The position numbers and the translations under genes were made by a program. This document shows positions 35,120 through 46,404 of a DNA stretch of 64,000 bases, one piece after another; positions within the stretch are counted from its first letter, which is position 1, and each line of letters opens with the position of its first letter. The notes below the pieces were generated by a model. It made no database searches. It was not told the DNA's origin and saw only the letters and a program-made list of their open reading frames with translations. The DNA is from Thauera aromatica_A. Its GTDB lineage: Bacteria > Pseudomonadota > Gammaproteobacteria > Burkholderiales > Rhodocyclaceae. Location: positions 117,448 through 181,447 of the forward strand of contig NZ_JALLIK010000106.1 in assembly GCF_023093595.1 (NCBI RefSeq). The letters run 5' to 3'.

Positions 35120-36298
35120 GTGAAAAAGAACCTCTGGCTGCTGGCGATCGCGCAGGGCCTGTTCCTGACCAACAACGTGGTCTTCATCGCCATCAACGGG
35201 CTGGTCGGGCTGCGCCTGGCGTCGGTCCCCTGGATGGCGACGCTGCCGGTGATGGGCTACGTCGTCGGCGGCGCGCTGTCGACCGGGCTGGTGGCGCGCA
35301 GCCAGCAGCGCTGGGGGCGCAAGGTCTCGTTCCAGCTCGGCCTGCTGGTCGCCTTCCTGAGCGTGCTGCTGTGCGCGTTCGCGCTCTCCATCGGGAGCTT
35401 CTGGCTGCTCGTCGCGGGCACCGTGGTCGCCGGCTATTACAGCGCCAACGGCCAGCTCTACCGCTTTGCCGCGGGCGAGCTGGCGCCGCCCGCGTTCCGC
35501 GAAAAAGCGGTCTCGCTGGTGCTGGCGGGCGGCCTGATCGGGGCGGTGGTCGGCCCCAACCTCGCCAACCATACCCGCGACACGCTGGGAATGCCCTTCC
35601 TCGGCTCCTATCTCGCGCTCGCCGCGGTGGCGCTGGCGTCGATGGCGGTGATGGCCGCGATCCGCTTCCCGCCCGAACCGGTGCGGGTGGGCAGTGCGGC
35701 GTCCGGGCGCACGCTGGGGGCGATCGCGCGCCAGCCCGAGTTCATCGTCGCCACCGCCGGGGCGGCGCTCGGCTACGGCGTCATGAACCTGCTGATGGCG
35801 GCGACGCCGCTGGCGATGGATGTGTGCGGGATGCCCTTCGCCGATGCCGCGCTGGTCCTCGAATGGCACGTCATCGGCATGTTCGCGCCGGGCTTCTTCA
35901 CCGGCCACCTGATCAAGCGCTTCGGCGTCCTGAGCATCATGGGGGCGGGCGTCGTGCTCAATGCGGCGTGCATCGCGGTCGCGCTCTCCGGGCAGGACCT
36001 GCACCACTTCCTGGTCGGGCTGTTCCTCCTCGGGGTGGGCTGGAACTTCCTGTTCACCGGCAGTACGACGCTGGCGATGCAGGCCTACCGGCCGGAAGAA
36101 AAGGACAAGGCCCAGGCCGCGATCAACTTCGCCGTGTTCGCGACGATGGCGCTGACCTCGTTCGCTTCCGGCGCGCTGGTGACGACCCAGGGGTGGACGC
36201 TGCTCAACCTCGGCTCGCTGGTGCCGGTCCTGCTCACCGGCCTCGCCCTGCTCTGGCTCGGCGTGCGCCGGCGCCGGCAGGAACGCCCGGCGGCGTGA
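35120..36298 (+). CDS. MFS transporter
   Basis: A 392-residue major facilitator superfamily protein with twelve predicted transmembrane segments. The loop 2-3 region reads ARSQQRWGRKVSFQLG, a variant of the MFS A motif, and the N-terminus LFLTNNVVFIAINGLVGLRL resembles YfiS/RhtA-neighbour-type permeases. Substrate unknown. GTG start at 35120, 10 bp after the LysE-family gene. Confidence 0.88.
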   Translation: MKKNLWLLAIAQGLFLTNNVVFIAINGLVGLRLASVPWMATLPVMGYVVGGALSTGLVARSQQRWGRKVSFQLGLLVAFLSVLLCAFALSIGSFWLLVAGTVVAGYYSANGQLYRFAAGELAPPAFREKAVSLVLAGGLIGAVVGPNLANHTRDTLGMPFLGSYLALAAVALASMAVMAAIRFPPEPVRVGSAASGRTLGAIARQPEFIVATAGAALGYGVMNLLMAATPLAMDVCGMPFADAALVLEWHVIGMFAPGFFTGHLIKRFGVLSIMGAGVVLNAACIAVALSGQDLHHFLVGLFLLGVGWNFLFTGSTTLAMQAYRPEEKDKAQAAINFAVFATMALTSFASGALVTTQGWTLLNLGSLVPVLLTGLALLWLGVRRRRQERPAA

Positions 36299-36395
36299 GC
36301 GGATGCGCGCGGCACCCGGCGGCGTTGCCGATCCGGAGCTATGATGCGGGCCGGGCCGGAGGTCCGTTTTCCCTCGTTTCGTTGGAGATCCTGCG

Positions 36396-37400
36396 ATGCA
36401 CGCTCATTCCCGTTTCACTTCGGTCCGCCGCCTGCTGGCGCTCGCCGCGTTCGGACTGGCGGCTTCCGCTGCCGGTGCCCAAGGCGTGCCGCCGTCCCCC
36501 ACCGTCCAGGTGCCCGGATTCTTCCACCAGGCCGTCGGCGCACACACGGTCACCGCCCTTTATGACGGCTACGTCAAGCTCGCGCCGCAGCTGCTGCAAG
36601 GGCTCGAGGCGAAGGAAATCCAGACCCTGCTCGCGCGCACCTTCCAGGCCGGCGATGACGGCGTGCAGACCGCGGTCAACGCCTACCTGGTGCATGGCGG
36701 GAACAACCTGATCCTGGTGGACGCCGGTGCGGCGCGCTGCTTCGGCCCGACCATGGGCCATCTCGTCGACAACCTGCGGGCCGCGGGCTACCGCCCCGAG
36801 GAGGTCGATACGGTGCTGCTGACCCACATGCACCCCGACCATCTCTGCGGCCTGGTCTCGGCCGAAGGCCAGGCCGTGTTTCCGCGCGCGACGGTGTGGG
36901 GGGCGAAAGAGGATGCGGACTACTGGCTCGACCCCGGCGCCGCCGCAGCGGCGCCCGAAGCACGTCGGGCGTTCTTCGGCATGGCGCAGGCCGCGCTCGC
37001 GCCGTATGCGGCACAAGGCCGGTTCCGGACTTTCGCCAAAGGCGAGACCCTGCCGGGCGGCATCGGGGTCGTCCCCACGCCGGGGCACACGCCGGGGCAT
37101 GCGTCGTACCTGCTGCAGTCGGGGGCCGAGCGCCTGCTGATCTGGGGCGACATCATCCACGCCCATGGGGTCCAGTTCGCCCGCCCCGTCGTGTCGATCG
37201 AATTCGACGTGGACCCGGCGCAGGCGGTCCGCTCCCGCCAAGCGGTTCTCGCCCGGGCGGCGGACGAGGGTTGGTGGGTCGCCGGCGCGCACCTGCCCTT
37301 TCCCGGGCTGGGCCGCGTGCGCCCGGAGGCGACGGGCTACGCCTGGGTGCCGGTGGAGTACGGCCCGCTCCGGGAAGGCGGAGCGCAGCAGGGCAAGTAG
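36396..37400 (+). CDS. Exported metallo-beta-lactamase-fold hydrolase
   Basis: A 334-residue MBL-fold protein with a signal peptide (MHAHSRFTSVRRLLALAAFG...ASAAGAQ, Tat-like twin Arg at 11-12 but no full Tat motif). Metal ligands follow the HxHxDH motif (THMHPDH), GHTPGHAS and a GDIIHAHG aspartate. Members include quorum-quenching lactonases and other esterases; AHL lactonase activity is possible but not shown. Convergent with the ferric-reductase gene. Confidence 0.85.
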   Translation: MHAHSRFTSVRRLLALAAFGLAASAAGAQGVPPSPTVQVPGFFHQAVGAHTVTALYDGYVKLAPQLLQGLEAKEIQTLLARTFQAGDDGVQTAVNAYLVHGGNNLILVDAGAARCFGPTMGHLVDNLRAAGYRPEEVDTVLLTHMHPDHLCGLVSAEGQAVFPRATVWGAKEDADYWLDPGAAAAAPEARRAFFGMAQAALAPYAAQGRFRTFAKGETLPGGIGVVPTPGHTPGHASYLLQSGAERLLIWGDIIHAHGVQFARPVVSIEFDVDPAQAVRSRQAVLARAADEGWWVAGAHLPFPGLGRVRPEATGYAWVPVEYGPLREGGAQQGK

Positions 37401-37424
37401 GCAGGAGAGCCGGGGCATGCGCGC

Positions 37425-38753
37425 TCAGCGCATTTCGAACAGTTCCTGGTGGAAACGTTCGGGGCCGAGGCCGCGGCCGGCGAAGGCGGTGCGCAGCGCC
37501 CGGCCGAAGCCCGCGGGGCCGCAGAACCACACTCCGGCGGCCTGCCAGTCCGGCACCTCGCGGCAGATCGCGTCGGCATCGAGGCGGCCGTCGCGGGCGG
37601 CGACGAGGACGTGCAGGCGCACCTTCGCCCGGGCCGCGAGCTCGCGCAGACGGGCGATGAAGCCTTCGTCCGGCGCGCTCGTGCTGTAGAACAGATCCAC
37701 CGGCGTGGTGCCGGCTTCGCTGGCGAGCGTCTGCAGGCGGGCGACGAAGGGGGTGATGCCGATGCCGCCGGCGACCCAGATCTGGCGCGGCTGTGCGCCG
37801 CCGAAATCGAAGCGGCCGTACGGGCCTTCGACGCGTACCGGATCGCCGCTCTTCAGTGTTGCCGGCAGGCTGCGGGTGTAGTCGCCGAGAGCCTTGATCA
37901 TGAAGCGCATCCGCCCGTCGCCGGTCCACGCCGAGGAGATGGTGAAGGGGTGCGGCCCTTCCTGCGGATCGAAGGTGACGAAGGCGAACTGCCCGGCCTG
38001 GTGGCCGCGCCACGGCGTGTTCAGGCGCAGGCCGACTTCGAGGACGTGATTGGTGCGGTGATGGACCAGGGTTTCGATCTCGCCCTCGGCGCGCCGCTTG
38101 CGCCCGATGCGCCCGGCGAGCGACATCGCTGCGGCGACGCTGCCGGCGGCCATCAGCGCGCCCATCAGCACGCCGAGCGGTGTCGGCCAGTAGGCGAAGG
38201 GCAGCAGGATCACGCCATGGGCGGTCAGCGCCAGGTAGACCGCCGCCATCACACGGTGGGTCTGGAGGAAGCGGCGGTAAGGGAAGCGCTTGATCAGCGC
38301 GATCGCGGCCAGGACGGCGAAGGCGTAGAACGCCCATTCGCCGATCGCCTCGGCGAGGCCGCGCTGTTCCTGGAAAAAGCGGAACAGCTCCACCGTCTGT
38401 TCGGGGCGCGGGCCGCGGGCGGGCTTTTCCAGCCAGCCCCAGCCCACCGCCCATTTCGGACCTTTGGCCCACAGCCAGTGGACGGTGCCAAGCGTCAGCC
38501 CGCCGATCCCCAGCCACTTGTGCAGCCGGTAAGCCTTGTCCATGCCGCCGAGCAGTGGCTCGAGCGCCACCGGACGCAGGGCGAGCAGCATGGCGACGCT
38601 CATCATGCCCATCGCCAGCACGCCGGTGTAATGGACCAGGATGCTGCGCACGGCGAAGAAGAGGTCGCCCTGCAGCAGCAGCGGATCGGCCAGCCACCAC
38701 AGGAGGGTGAGGGTGGCAGGGATGAGGACGAATGCGGACTTGATCTTGTTCAT
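37425..38753 (-). CDS. Ferric reductase-like transmembrane flavoprotein
   Basis: A 442-residue protein with about six transmembrane helices (about 7-200) carrying His residues that could ligate heme (HKWLG, HWLW, QTHRVM, TAHGVI), then an FAD-binding domain (PFTISSAW) and an NAD(P)-binding domain (VAGGIGITPFVARLQ ... VWFCGPAGFG). This is the ferric reductase/NADPH oxidase-like superfamily; it may move electrons from NAD(P)H across the membrane to iron or another acceptor. Confidence 0.88.
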   Translation of the reverse strand: MNKIKSAFVLIPATLTLLWWLADPLLLQGDLFFAVRSILVHYTGVLAMGMMSVAMLLALRPVALEPLLGGMDKAYRLHKWLGIGGLTLGTVHWLWAKGPKWAVGWGWLEKPARGPRPEQTVELFRFFQEQRGLAEAIGEWAFYAFAVLAAIALIKRFPYRRFLQTHRVMAAVYLALTAHGVILLPFAYWPTPLGVLMGALMAAGSVAAAMSLAGRIGRKRRAEGEIETLVHHRTNHVLEVGLRLNTPWRGHQAGQFAFVTFDPQEGPHPFTISSAWTGDGRMRFMIKALGDYTRSLPATLKSGDPVRVEGPYGRFDFGGAQPRQIWVAGGIGITPFVARLQTLASEAGTTPVDLFYSTSAPDEGFIARLRELAARAKVRLHVLVAARDGRLDADAICREVPDWQAAGVWFCGPAGFGRALRTAFAGRGLGPERFHQELFEMR

Positions 38754-38901
38754 GGGGGCTTCCTGCGAGGGCTCCGGTCCCGGAAAGTGAGGGCCCGGCG
38801 AGGAAGAGTGTGCACCACGGCATGGATCGGGCTTGTACCGGCGTGTACAGCGGCGCCAGCGGATCGGCGCCCGGGCGCCGTCCGCCGGGTGAGGGCCTGC
38901 C

Positions 38902-40554
<1,653 letters not shown>

Positions 40555-40920
40555 GGTCGCTTCCTGAAGGAGAAATCCGGGGCCGGTCCGGCAGGCAGGG
40601 TGCAGAACCGGCGAGGGCGGTATTTTCCTTCAAATCGGCGATGGAATTTCATGCATCGTTTTTATCCGGGTAATGGAATGTATCCGTGCCCCGCCTGCGC
40701 CCGCGCATCCTGCGGCGGAAAGACGGGCAGACGGCGGAGAGGGCGCATAGCCCCGCGCGATCATGCCGATTGCTTCAATGTTGTGTGATCTTTGCTACCC
40801 TGATCCTGCAGGCGGATCGCCCGGTTGACGTGGCGGCGGTCGCCCCTGGCGGGGGTTTCCTCGCGCAACGGATTCGTCATTTTCGATCACCGTCCAACGC
40901 AGCCAGAGAAGGAGAACCAC
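40555..40920. promoter_or_regulatory. Divergent gpmI/katG promoter region
   Basis: A 366-bp gap between divergent genes. The stretch 40621-40690 is relatively AT-rich, and GATCATGCC...TGATC near 40760-40790 forms an imperfect dyad before katG. A GGAGAA ribosome-binding site precedes the katG ATG. I see no clear OxyR site (ATAG-N7-CTAT spacing), so peroxide control is only expected from the gene's role. Confidence 0.4.
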
Positions 40921-43095
40921 ATGAGCGAGAACAGCACGAACACTGCCGGCAAGTGCCCGGTGATGCATGGCGGCAACACCGCCGCGGCGAATTCGGTGAT
41001 GGCGTGGTGGCCGAAGGCGCTGAACCTCGACATCCTCCACCAGCACGACCGCAAGACCAACCCGCTGGGCGCCGGCTTCGATTACCGCGAAGAGCTGAAG
41101 AAGCTCGACGTCGAGGCGCTCAAGAACGACCTGAAGGCGCTGATGACCGACAGCCAGGACTGGTGGCCGGCGGATTGGGGCCACTACGGCGGCCTGATGA
41201 TCCGCATGGCCTGGCACGCGGCGGGCACCTACCGCGTCGCCGACGGCCGTGGCGGAGCCAACACCGGCAACCAGCGCTTCGCTCCGCTCAATTCCTGGCC
41301 CGACAACGGCAACCTCGACAAGGCGCGCCGCCTGCTGTGGCCGATCAAGAAGAAGTACGGCAACAAGCTGAGCTGGGCCGACCTGATGATCCTCGCCGGC
41401 AACATGGCCTACGAGTCGATGGGCTTCAAGACCTTCGGCTTCGCGTTCGGCCGCGAGGACATCTGGCATCCCGAGAAGGACACCTACTGGGGCTCGGAGC
41501 GCGAATGGCTCGCCCCCAGCGGCAGCGAAGGCTCGCGCTACTCCGGCGAGCGCGACCTCGAGAACCCGCTCGCCGCGGTGATGATGGGCCTGATCTACGT
41601 GAACCCGGAAGGCGTCGACGGTCAGCCCGACCCGCTCAAGACCGCGCGTGACGTGCGCGTGACCTTCGCCCGGATGGCGATGAACGACGAGGAGACGGTG
41701 GCGCTCACCGCCGGCGGCCACACCGTGGGCAAGGCCCACGGCAACGGCAGCGCGGCCAACCTCGGCCCGGCGCCGGAAGCTGCCGATGTGGAAGAACAGG
41801 GCCTGGGCTGGATCAACCACGCCACCCGCGGCATCGGCCGCGACACCGTGACCAGCGGCATCGAGGGGGCGTGGACCACGCATCCGACGAAATGGGACAA
41901 CGGCTACTTCGACATGCTGTTCAAACACGACTGGTGGCCGCAGAAGTCGCCCGCCGGCGCCTGGCAGTGGGAGCCGGTGAACATCGCCGAAGAAGACATG
42001 CCGGTGGATGTGGAAGACCCGTCCATCCGCAAGAAGCCGATGATGACCGACGCCGACATGGCGATGCGCTTCGACCCCGCCTATCGCAAGATCGCCGAGC
42101 GCTTCCGCAACGACCAGGCCTACTTCGAGGAGGTCTTCGCCCGCGCCTGGTTCAAGCTCACCCACCGCGACATGGGTCCGAAGGCGCGCTACATCGGCCC
42201 CGACGTGCCCGCCGAAGATCTGATCTGGCAGGACCCGGTGCCTGCCGGCCGGACCGACTACGACGTCGCCGCAGTGAAGGCGAAGATCGCCGCCGCCGGC
42301 CTGTCGGTGGGCGATCTGGTGGCCACCGCGTGGGACAGCGCGCGCACCTTCCGCGGCTCGGACTACCGTGGCGGCGCCAATGGCGCGCGCATCCGCCTCG
42401 CCCCGCAGAAGGACTGGGAAGGCAACGAGCCGGCGCGGCTGGCGAAGGCGCTCGCGGTCTACCAGAAGATCGCTTCTGATACCGGCGCCAGCGTCGCCGA
42501 CGTCATCGTGCTCGGTGGCAACGTCGGCCTCGAGCGGGCGATCCGGGCCGCCGGCTTCGACATCGAGGTGCCGTTCGCGCCGGGCCGCGGCGATGCCAGC
42601 CAGGCACAGACCGACGTCGACTCCTTCGCGGTGCTGGAGCCGGTGCATGACGGCTTCCGCAACTGGCAGAAGAAGGATTACGTAGTCCAGCCCGAGGAGA
42701 TGCTGCTCGACCGTGCCCAGCTGCTCGGCCTCACCGCGCCCGAGATGACCGTGCTGGTCGGCGGCCTGCGCGTGCTCGGCACCAACCACGGTGGCAGCCG
42801 GCATGGCGTGTTCACCGAGCGCGTCGGCGTGCTGAGCAACGACTTCTTCGTCAACCTGACCGACATGGCCTATAGCTGGAAGCCCACCGGGCGCAACAGC
42901 TACGACATCGTCGAGCGCAAGAGCGGGGCGAAGAAGTGGACCGCGACCCGCGTCGATCTGGTGTTCGGCTCCAACTCGATCCTGCGCGCCTACGCCGAGG
43001 TCTATGCCCAGGACGACAACCAGGAGAAGTTCGTGCGCGACTTCGTCGCCGCGTGGACCAAGGTCATGAACGCCGACCGCTTCGATCTGCGCTGA
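40921..43095 (+). CDS. katG: Catalase-peroxidase
   Basis: A 724-residue bifunctional catalase-peroxidase that removes hydrogen peroxide. Distal active site Arg95, Trp98 and His99 in RMAWHAAGTYR; proximal heme ligand region ALTAGGHTVGKAHG; the Tyr in GLIYVNPEG and a downstream Met should complete the Met-Tyr-Trp adduct. Both duplicated domains are complete. Followed by a strong terminator, so monocistronic. Confidence 0.98.
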   Translation: MSENSTNTAGKCPVMHGGNTAAANSVMAWWPKALNLDILHQHDRKTNPLGAGFDYREELKKLDVEALKNDLKALMTDSQDWWPADWGHYGGLMIRMAWHAAGTYRVADGRGGANTGNQRFAPLNSWPDNGNLDKARRLLWPIKKKYGNKLSWADLMILAGNMAYESMGFKTFGFAFGREDIWHPEKDTYWGSEREWLAPSGSEGSRYSGERDLENPLAAVMMGLIYVNPEGVDGQPDPLKTARDVRVTFARMAMNDEETVALTAGGHTVGKAHGNGSAANLGPAPEAADVEEQGLGWINHATRGIGRDTVTSGIEGAWTTHPTKWDNGYFDMLFKHDWWPQKSPAGAWQWEPVNIAEEDMPVDVEDPSIRKKPMMTDADMAMRFDPAYRKIAERFRNDQAYFEEVFARAWFKLTHRDMGPKARYIGPDVPAEDLIWQDPVPAGRTDYDVAAVKAKIAAAGLSVGDLVATAWDSARTFRGSDYRGGANGARIRLAPQKDWEGNEPARLAKALAVYQKIASDTGASVADVIVLGGNVGLERAIRAAGFDIEVPFAPGRGDASQAQTDVDSFAVLEPVHDGFRNWQKKDYVVQPEEMLLDRAQLLGLTAPEMTVLVGGLRVLGTNHGGSRHGVFTERVGVLSNDFFVNLTDMAYSWKPTGRNSYDIVERKSGAKKWTATRVDLVFGSNSILRAYAEVYAQDDNQEKFVRDFVAAWTKVMNADRFDLR

Positions 43096-43120
43096 TCCGG
43101 GCCGCGCTCACACCGTCCTT

Positions 43121-43160
43121 CCGCCCACGCCGTGCGCCGCGCGGCGTGGGCGGTTTCTTT
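43121..43160 (+). terminator. Rho-independent terminator of katG
   Basis: CCGCCCACGCCG (43121-43132) pairs with CGGCGTGGGCGG (43142-43153) across 9 bases, followed by TTTCTTT (43154-43160). Confidence 0.9.
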
Positions 43161-43172
43161 GGGTCCCTTTCC

Positions 43173-43733
43173 CTACGTTCCCCACAGCGCCTTGCCACCC
43201 GCCTCGCGGTAGGCGAGGTAGGCGCGCAGGTCGAACTCGTACTGGTGGTAGTCCGGCGCCATGTGCAGGCAGAGCTGGTAGAAGGCCTTGTCGTGATCGC
43301 GCACGCGCAGGTGGGCGAGCTCGTGCACGACGATCATGCGCAGGAAGGCTTCCGGCGCCTCGCGGAACAGCGTGGCGATGCGGATCTCGCGCTTGGCCTG
43401 GAGCCGCGCCCCCTGCACGCGCGAGATCGCGGTGTGGGTGCCGAGCGCGTTGCGGATCACGTGCAGGGTGTTGTCGAAGCGCACTTTGGCGAGCGGCGGT
43501 GCGCTGCGCAGGTGGGCGGCCTTGAGCGCCTGCACGTAGTCATGGAGGGCGCGGTCGGAACGCACGTCGTGCGCCTGCGGATAGCGCCGGCGCAGGGCGT
43601 CGGCGAGGCTGCCCTGCGCGATCGCAGCCTCCACCTGATGCACCAGCGCGGGCGGGTAGCCGGCCAGATAAGCGGGGCTGCGCCGCTCCGCGGCGGCGGG
43701 CAGGGCGGCGGTTTTCGTGCGGGCGGTGGTCAT
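43173..43733 (-). CDS. YgjP-like (DUF45/WLM) metallopeptidase
   Basis: A 186-residue predicted zinc metallopeptidase: HELAHL supplies two His and the catalytic Glu, and a downstream His lies in VRDHDKAFYQLCLHMAPDYHQY. The fold resembles the YgjP/SprT-like minigluzincins. Its substrate is unknown. Start choices are ATG 43733 or 43742; neither has a clear ribosome-binding site. Downstream of and co-directional with the TonB receptor gene (28 bp gap). Confidence 0.8.
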   Translation of the reverse strand: MTTARTKTAALPAAAERRSPAYLAGYPPALVHQVEAAIAQGSLADALRRRYPQAHDVRSDRALHDYVQALKAAHLRSAPPLAKVRFDNTLHVIRNALGTHTAISRVQGARLQAKREIRIATLFREAPEAFLRMIVVHELAHLRVRDHDKAFYQLCLHMAPDYHQYEFDLRAYLAYREAGGKALWGT

Positions 43734-43761
43734 TTCGCGCATCGGGTGGCCGGGGACGGAT

Positions 43762-45831
43762 TCAGAACGATACTCTGATACCGATGCTGAGGTTGCGCCC
43801 TGCGAGCGGGGCGGCGCGCTTGATGAAGGAGCTGTGTGCGTAGGCCAGTTCATCGGTCAGGTTGCTGCCCTTCAGATAGATCTGCCACGGAATGCCGTGG
43901 TGACGGCCGCGGTAGCTCAGGTCGAGGTTGAGCATGTCGTAGCCCGGGGTGTTCGTCTCGAACTCCGCCACCTCGTCCTGCCGGCCGACGCGCAACAGCT
44001 CCGCCTCGGCCTCCCAGGCATTCCACTTCGCATCGAGCCGCAGACCGACGCGGTGCGCCGGGATGCGCGGCAGGTCGCGGTCGCCTGCGCCGGCGTCGAA
44101 GCGGGCGCGGACGTAGTCGCCGAACAGGGTGAGGCCGAAGATGGTATCGAGCTGGCGGCGGAGGGCGCCCTCGACCCCGGTGAAGCGGGCGTCGCGCTGG
44201 GCGTACTCGATGAGGCGGAAGTCTTCATGGGCGTCGAGGGTGCGGGCGTGGATGTAGTCGTCGACGCGGTTGTGGAAGACGCTGATCGAGAAGGTGGTGG
44301 GGCCTGCCCTCCGCTGCAGGGTGAGGTCGATGTTGTGGGCGGTTTCGGCCTTCAGGTCCGGGTTGCCGCGCTCCCAGGTGAGGGTCGCTGTGTGTGGGCC
44401 GTCGGCGTACAACTCCTCGGCGGTCGGCAGCCGCCGGGTGCGCGACAGCGTCGTGCTCAGGCTGTGCTGCGGGGCGAAATCCCACACCGCTCCCACCGAC
44501 ACCGAGCTGCCGCGGTGGCTGCGGTCGCGCTGGGGGCCGTCGACGTCGATGCGCTGCCATTCGTGGCGCAGGCCGGCTTCGAAGCGCCAGTCGGCGAGGG
44601 TGTATTCCTCGATCAGGAAGGCGGCGTGCTTGGCGGTGATCGTCGGCGGCACGTAGGCTTCGTCGCCGTCGGCGCGGAAGTCGCGGCGGCCGGCCTGCAG
44701 CCCGATCACGCCGCGCCAGCCGCCGAGCGGGACGTGCTCGAGCTCGAGGCGGGCGTCGCCGGCCTTGCTGCGGAAGCGGGTGCCGACGCTGGCGATGCCG
44801 TCCTCGCGCTCGATTTCGTCGTGGCCGTAGTCGGTGTGGGAGGCGCGCAGACGGGCGTGGCTGAAGCCGGCGAAAGGTTCGAGCAGTTCGCCGCGCAGGT
44901 CCCAGCGCTCGCTGTCGAGGTCGACGTAGGGTGTGCCGGCGAGCGCGGCGTCGTGATCGTGCTCATCGCCGCCCTCATCGTCGTCCTCGTCGCCGTCCTC
45001 GCCGCAGTGCAGGCGCCCACCGTGCAGGTGGCAGGCTTCGTATTCGTGGCTGTGGCCGGGGAGGCCGTATTCGTTCTGCTGGCGGGTGAAGGCGAGGCCG
45101 AGATAGCCGCGCTCGCCCACCCAGGACAGGCCGAAACTGCCGGTTTCGGTCTGGTTGTAGCTGCCTGCCACCCGGCTGCCCGCGGCCCACCCGCTGCCGA
45201 CACGGTAGTCACGCGCGTCGCGCGCGAGGCCTTCGGCATGGACGGCGACGTTGCCGCTGCCGGCGGTGAGCTCGAAGGCGCCGGCGACGCCGCGTGCGGC
45301 GTGGTCGGCGGTCAGTTCGACGCTGCCTTCCACGCCGTGCGCGGGCAGCACCGTGGGGATGCGGTAGTCGAGCACGTTGACGACGCCGCCGAGCGCGCCG
45401 CCGCCGTAGGCCAGCGCGGAGGGGCCGCGCAGCACTTCGATCTGCCGGCTCAGCATCGGCTCGAGCGCGACTGCGTGGTCGGGGCTGATGGTGGAGGCGT
45501 CCATGATCTCGCTGCCGTCGGACAGCAGCTTGACGCGCGGGCCGTCCATGCCGCGGATGATCGGCCGGTTGGCGCCAGCGCCGAAATGGCTGGCGGCCAT
45601 GCCGGGTTCGCCGGCCAGCGTTTCTCCCAGCGTGGCGCTGCGGCGGCGGACGAGCTCGTCGCCGGCGAGCACGCTGACCGGAGTGCTCATCTGCGCGCTG
45701 CCGAGCGTGAGCGCACTGGCGGAAACGGTGACGGGGGTGAGCGCGGTGTCATCGGCCCGGGCAAGACACGGACCAAACGCAAGGACAAGACCCAGCATGA
45801 GCGGGGTCGGAACGGGATAGCGGCGGGACAT
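43762..45831 (-). CDS. znuD: TonB-dependent receptor, ZnuD-like
   Basis: A 689-residue outer membrane receptor: signal peptide (MSRRYPVPTPLMLGLVLAFGPCLARA), plug domain (about 35-155, with GEPGMAASHFG, RPIIRGMDGPRVKLLSDG and IEVLRGPSALAYGGGALGGV) and a 22-strand-type barrel ending RNLSIGIRVSF. Residues 260-294 form an extracellular-loop-like segment rich in His, Asp and Glu plus two Cys (CHLHGGRLHC, then EDGDEDDDEGG), as in the Neisseria zinc receptor ZnuD. Zinc uptake is thus inferred; copper or another metal is possible. ATG 45831 with AAGGAAAA 7 bases upstream. A small Cys-containing gene lies just upstream. Confidence 0.85.
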   Translation of the reverse strand: MSRRYPVPTPLMLGLVLAFGPCLARADDTALTPVTVSASALTLGSAQMSTPVSVLAGDELVRRRSATLGETLAGEPGMAASHFGAGANRPIIRGMDGPRVKLLSDGSEIMDASTISPDHAVALEPMLSRQIEVLRGPSALAYGGGALGGVVNVLDYRIPTVLPAHGVEGSVELTADHAARGVAGAFELTAGSGNVAVHAEGLARDARDYRVGSGWAAGSRVAGSYNQTETGSFGLSWVGERGYLGLAFTRQQNEYGLPGHSHEYEACHLHGGRLHCGEDGDEDDDEGGDEHDHDAALAGTPYVDLDSERWDLRGELLEPFAGFSHARLRASHTDYGHDEIEREDGIASVGTRFRSKAGDARLELEHVPLGGWRGVIGLQAGRRDFRADGDEAYVPPTITAKHAAFLIEEYTLADWRFEAGLRHEWQRIDVDGPQRDRSHRGSSVSVGAVWDFAPQHSLSTTLSRTRRLPTAEELYADGPHTATLTWERGNPDLKAETAHNIDLTLQRRAGPTTFSISVFHNRVDDYIHARTLDAHEDFRLIEYAQRDARFTGVEGALRRQLDTIFGLTLFGDYVRARFDAGAGDRDLPRIPAHRVGLRLDAKWNAWEAEAELLRVGRQDEVAEFETNTPGYDMLNLDLSYRGRHHGIPWQIYLKGSNLTDELAYAHSSFIKRAAPLAGRNLSIGIRVSF

Positions 45832-45939
45832 CGGTGTTTTCCTTCGTGCTGTGTGCGGGCGCGGCAAGACACGCCCGCCGTCCGCGCGGGGGCGGCGGAT
45901 GGGCAGGGGGATGGGCGTCGGGCGGGCGGCCCGGCGCGC

Positions 45940-46404
45940 TCAGATGAGGGTTTGGCGCAACGGCGAAGGAGGCGGGGCCCGGCAGTGCGGTCTCAGCCTG
46001 CGGCAGGCGAAGGGGGCCGCGTCCGCTGCAGCGGGCGGGGGGGACGCTCCGCCATCGGCGACCGGGGTGGTCGCGCGTGGGAGCAGGGGGAGGTCGAGCG
46101 CAGCGAGCGCGAGGCATTCCAGACAGGGCGTTGCGACGTCGCCGCCGCTGTCCTCGCCCCGGGCCTGCCCGGTGCCCGGTAGCCCCTCGGCGAGCCGCGC
46201 CGGGGCCGCCAGGTGGGACAGGGCGTGGGCGAATTGCTCGACCTGGAGGCTGGGCAGGGCGATGGCGATGGCAAGCAGGAGCGCCCAGACCGCGTCCGTG
46301 CAGCGGCCGCCCACGCGTCGTGCGAGGCGAGGGAAGAACGGCGGCGCGGGGAGGAAAGCGCGCAGCCCGGCGCGGAGCCGGGCTGCGGGGACGGTGGGGA
46401 GCAT
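45940..46404 (-). CDS. DUF2946-like small membrane/exported protein
   Basis: A 154-residue protein with one hydrophobic segment (about 38-55, DAVWALLLAIAIALP). Later features are a His-containing stretch (EQFAHALSHLA), a CLEC motif (TPCLECLAL) and a CRAPPP string near the end; this spacing resembles DUF2946 proteins often found beside metal-related TonB receptors. It is 108 bp upstream of the ZnuD-like gene and co-directional, so a role in metal handling is plausible. The reading frame is supported by that pattern rather than by strong homology. Confidence 0.55.
   Translation of the reverse strand: MLPTVPAARLRAGLRAFLPAPPFFPRLARRVGGRCTDAVWALLLAIAIALPSLQVEQFAHALSHLAAPARLAEGLPGTGQARGEDSGGDVATPCLECLALAALDLPLLPRATTPVADGGASPPPAAADAAPFACRRLRPHCRAPPPSPLRQTLI

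Noticed and set aside
40555..40920. OxyR site upstream of katG
   Set aside because: No sequence with the required four spaced tetramers could be found; only an imperfect dyad is present.
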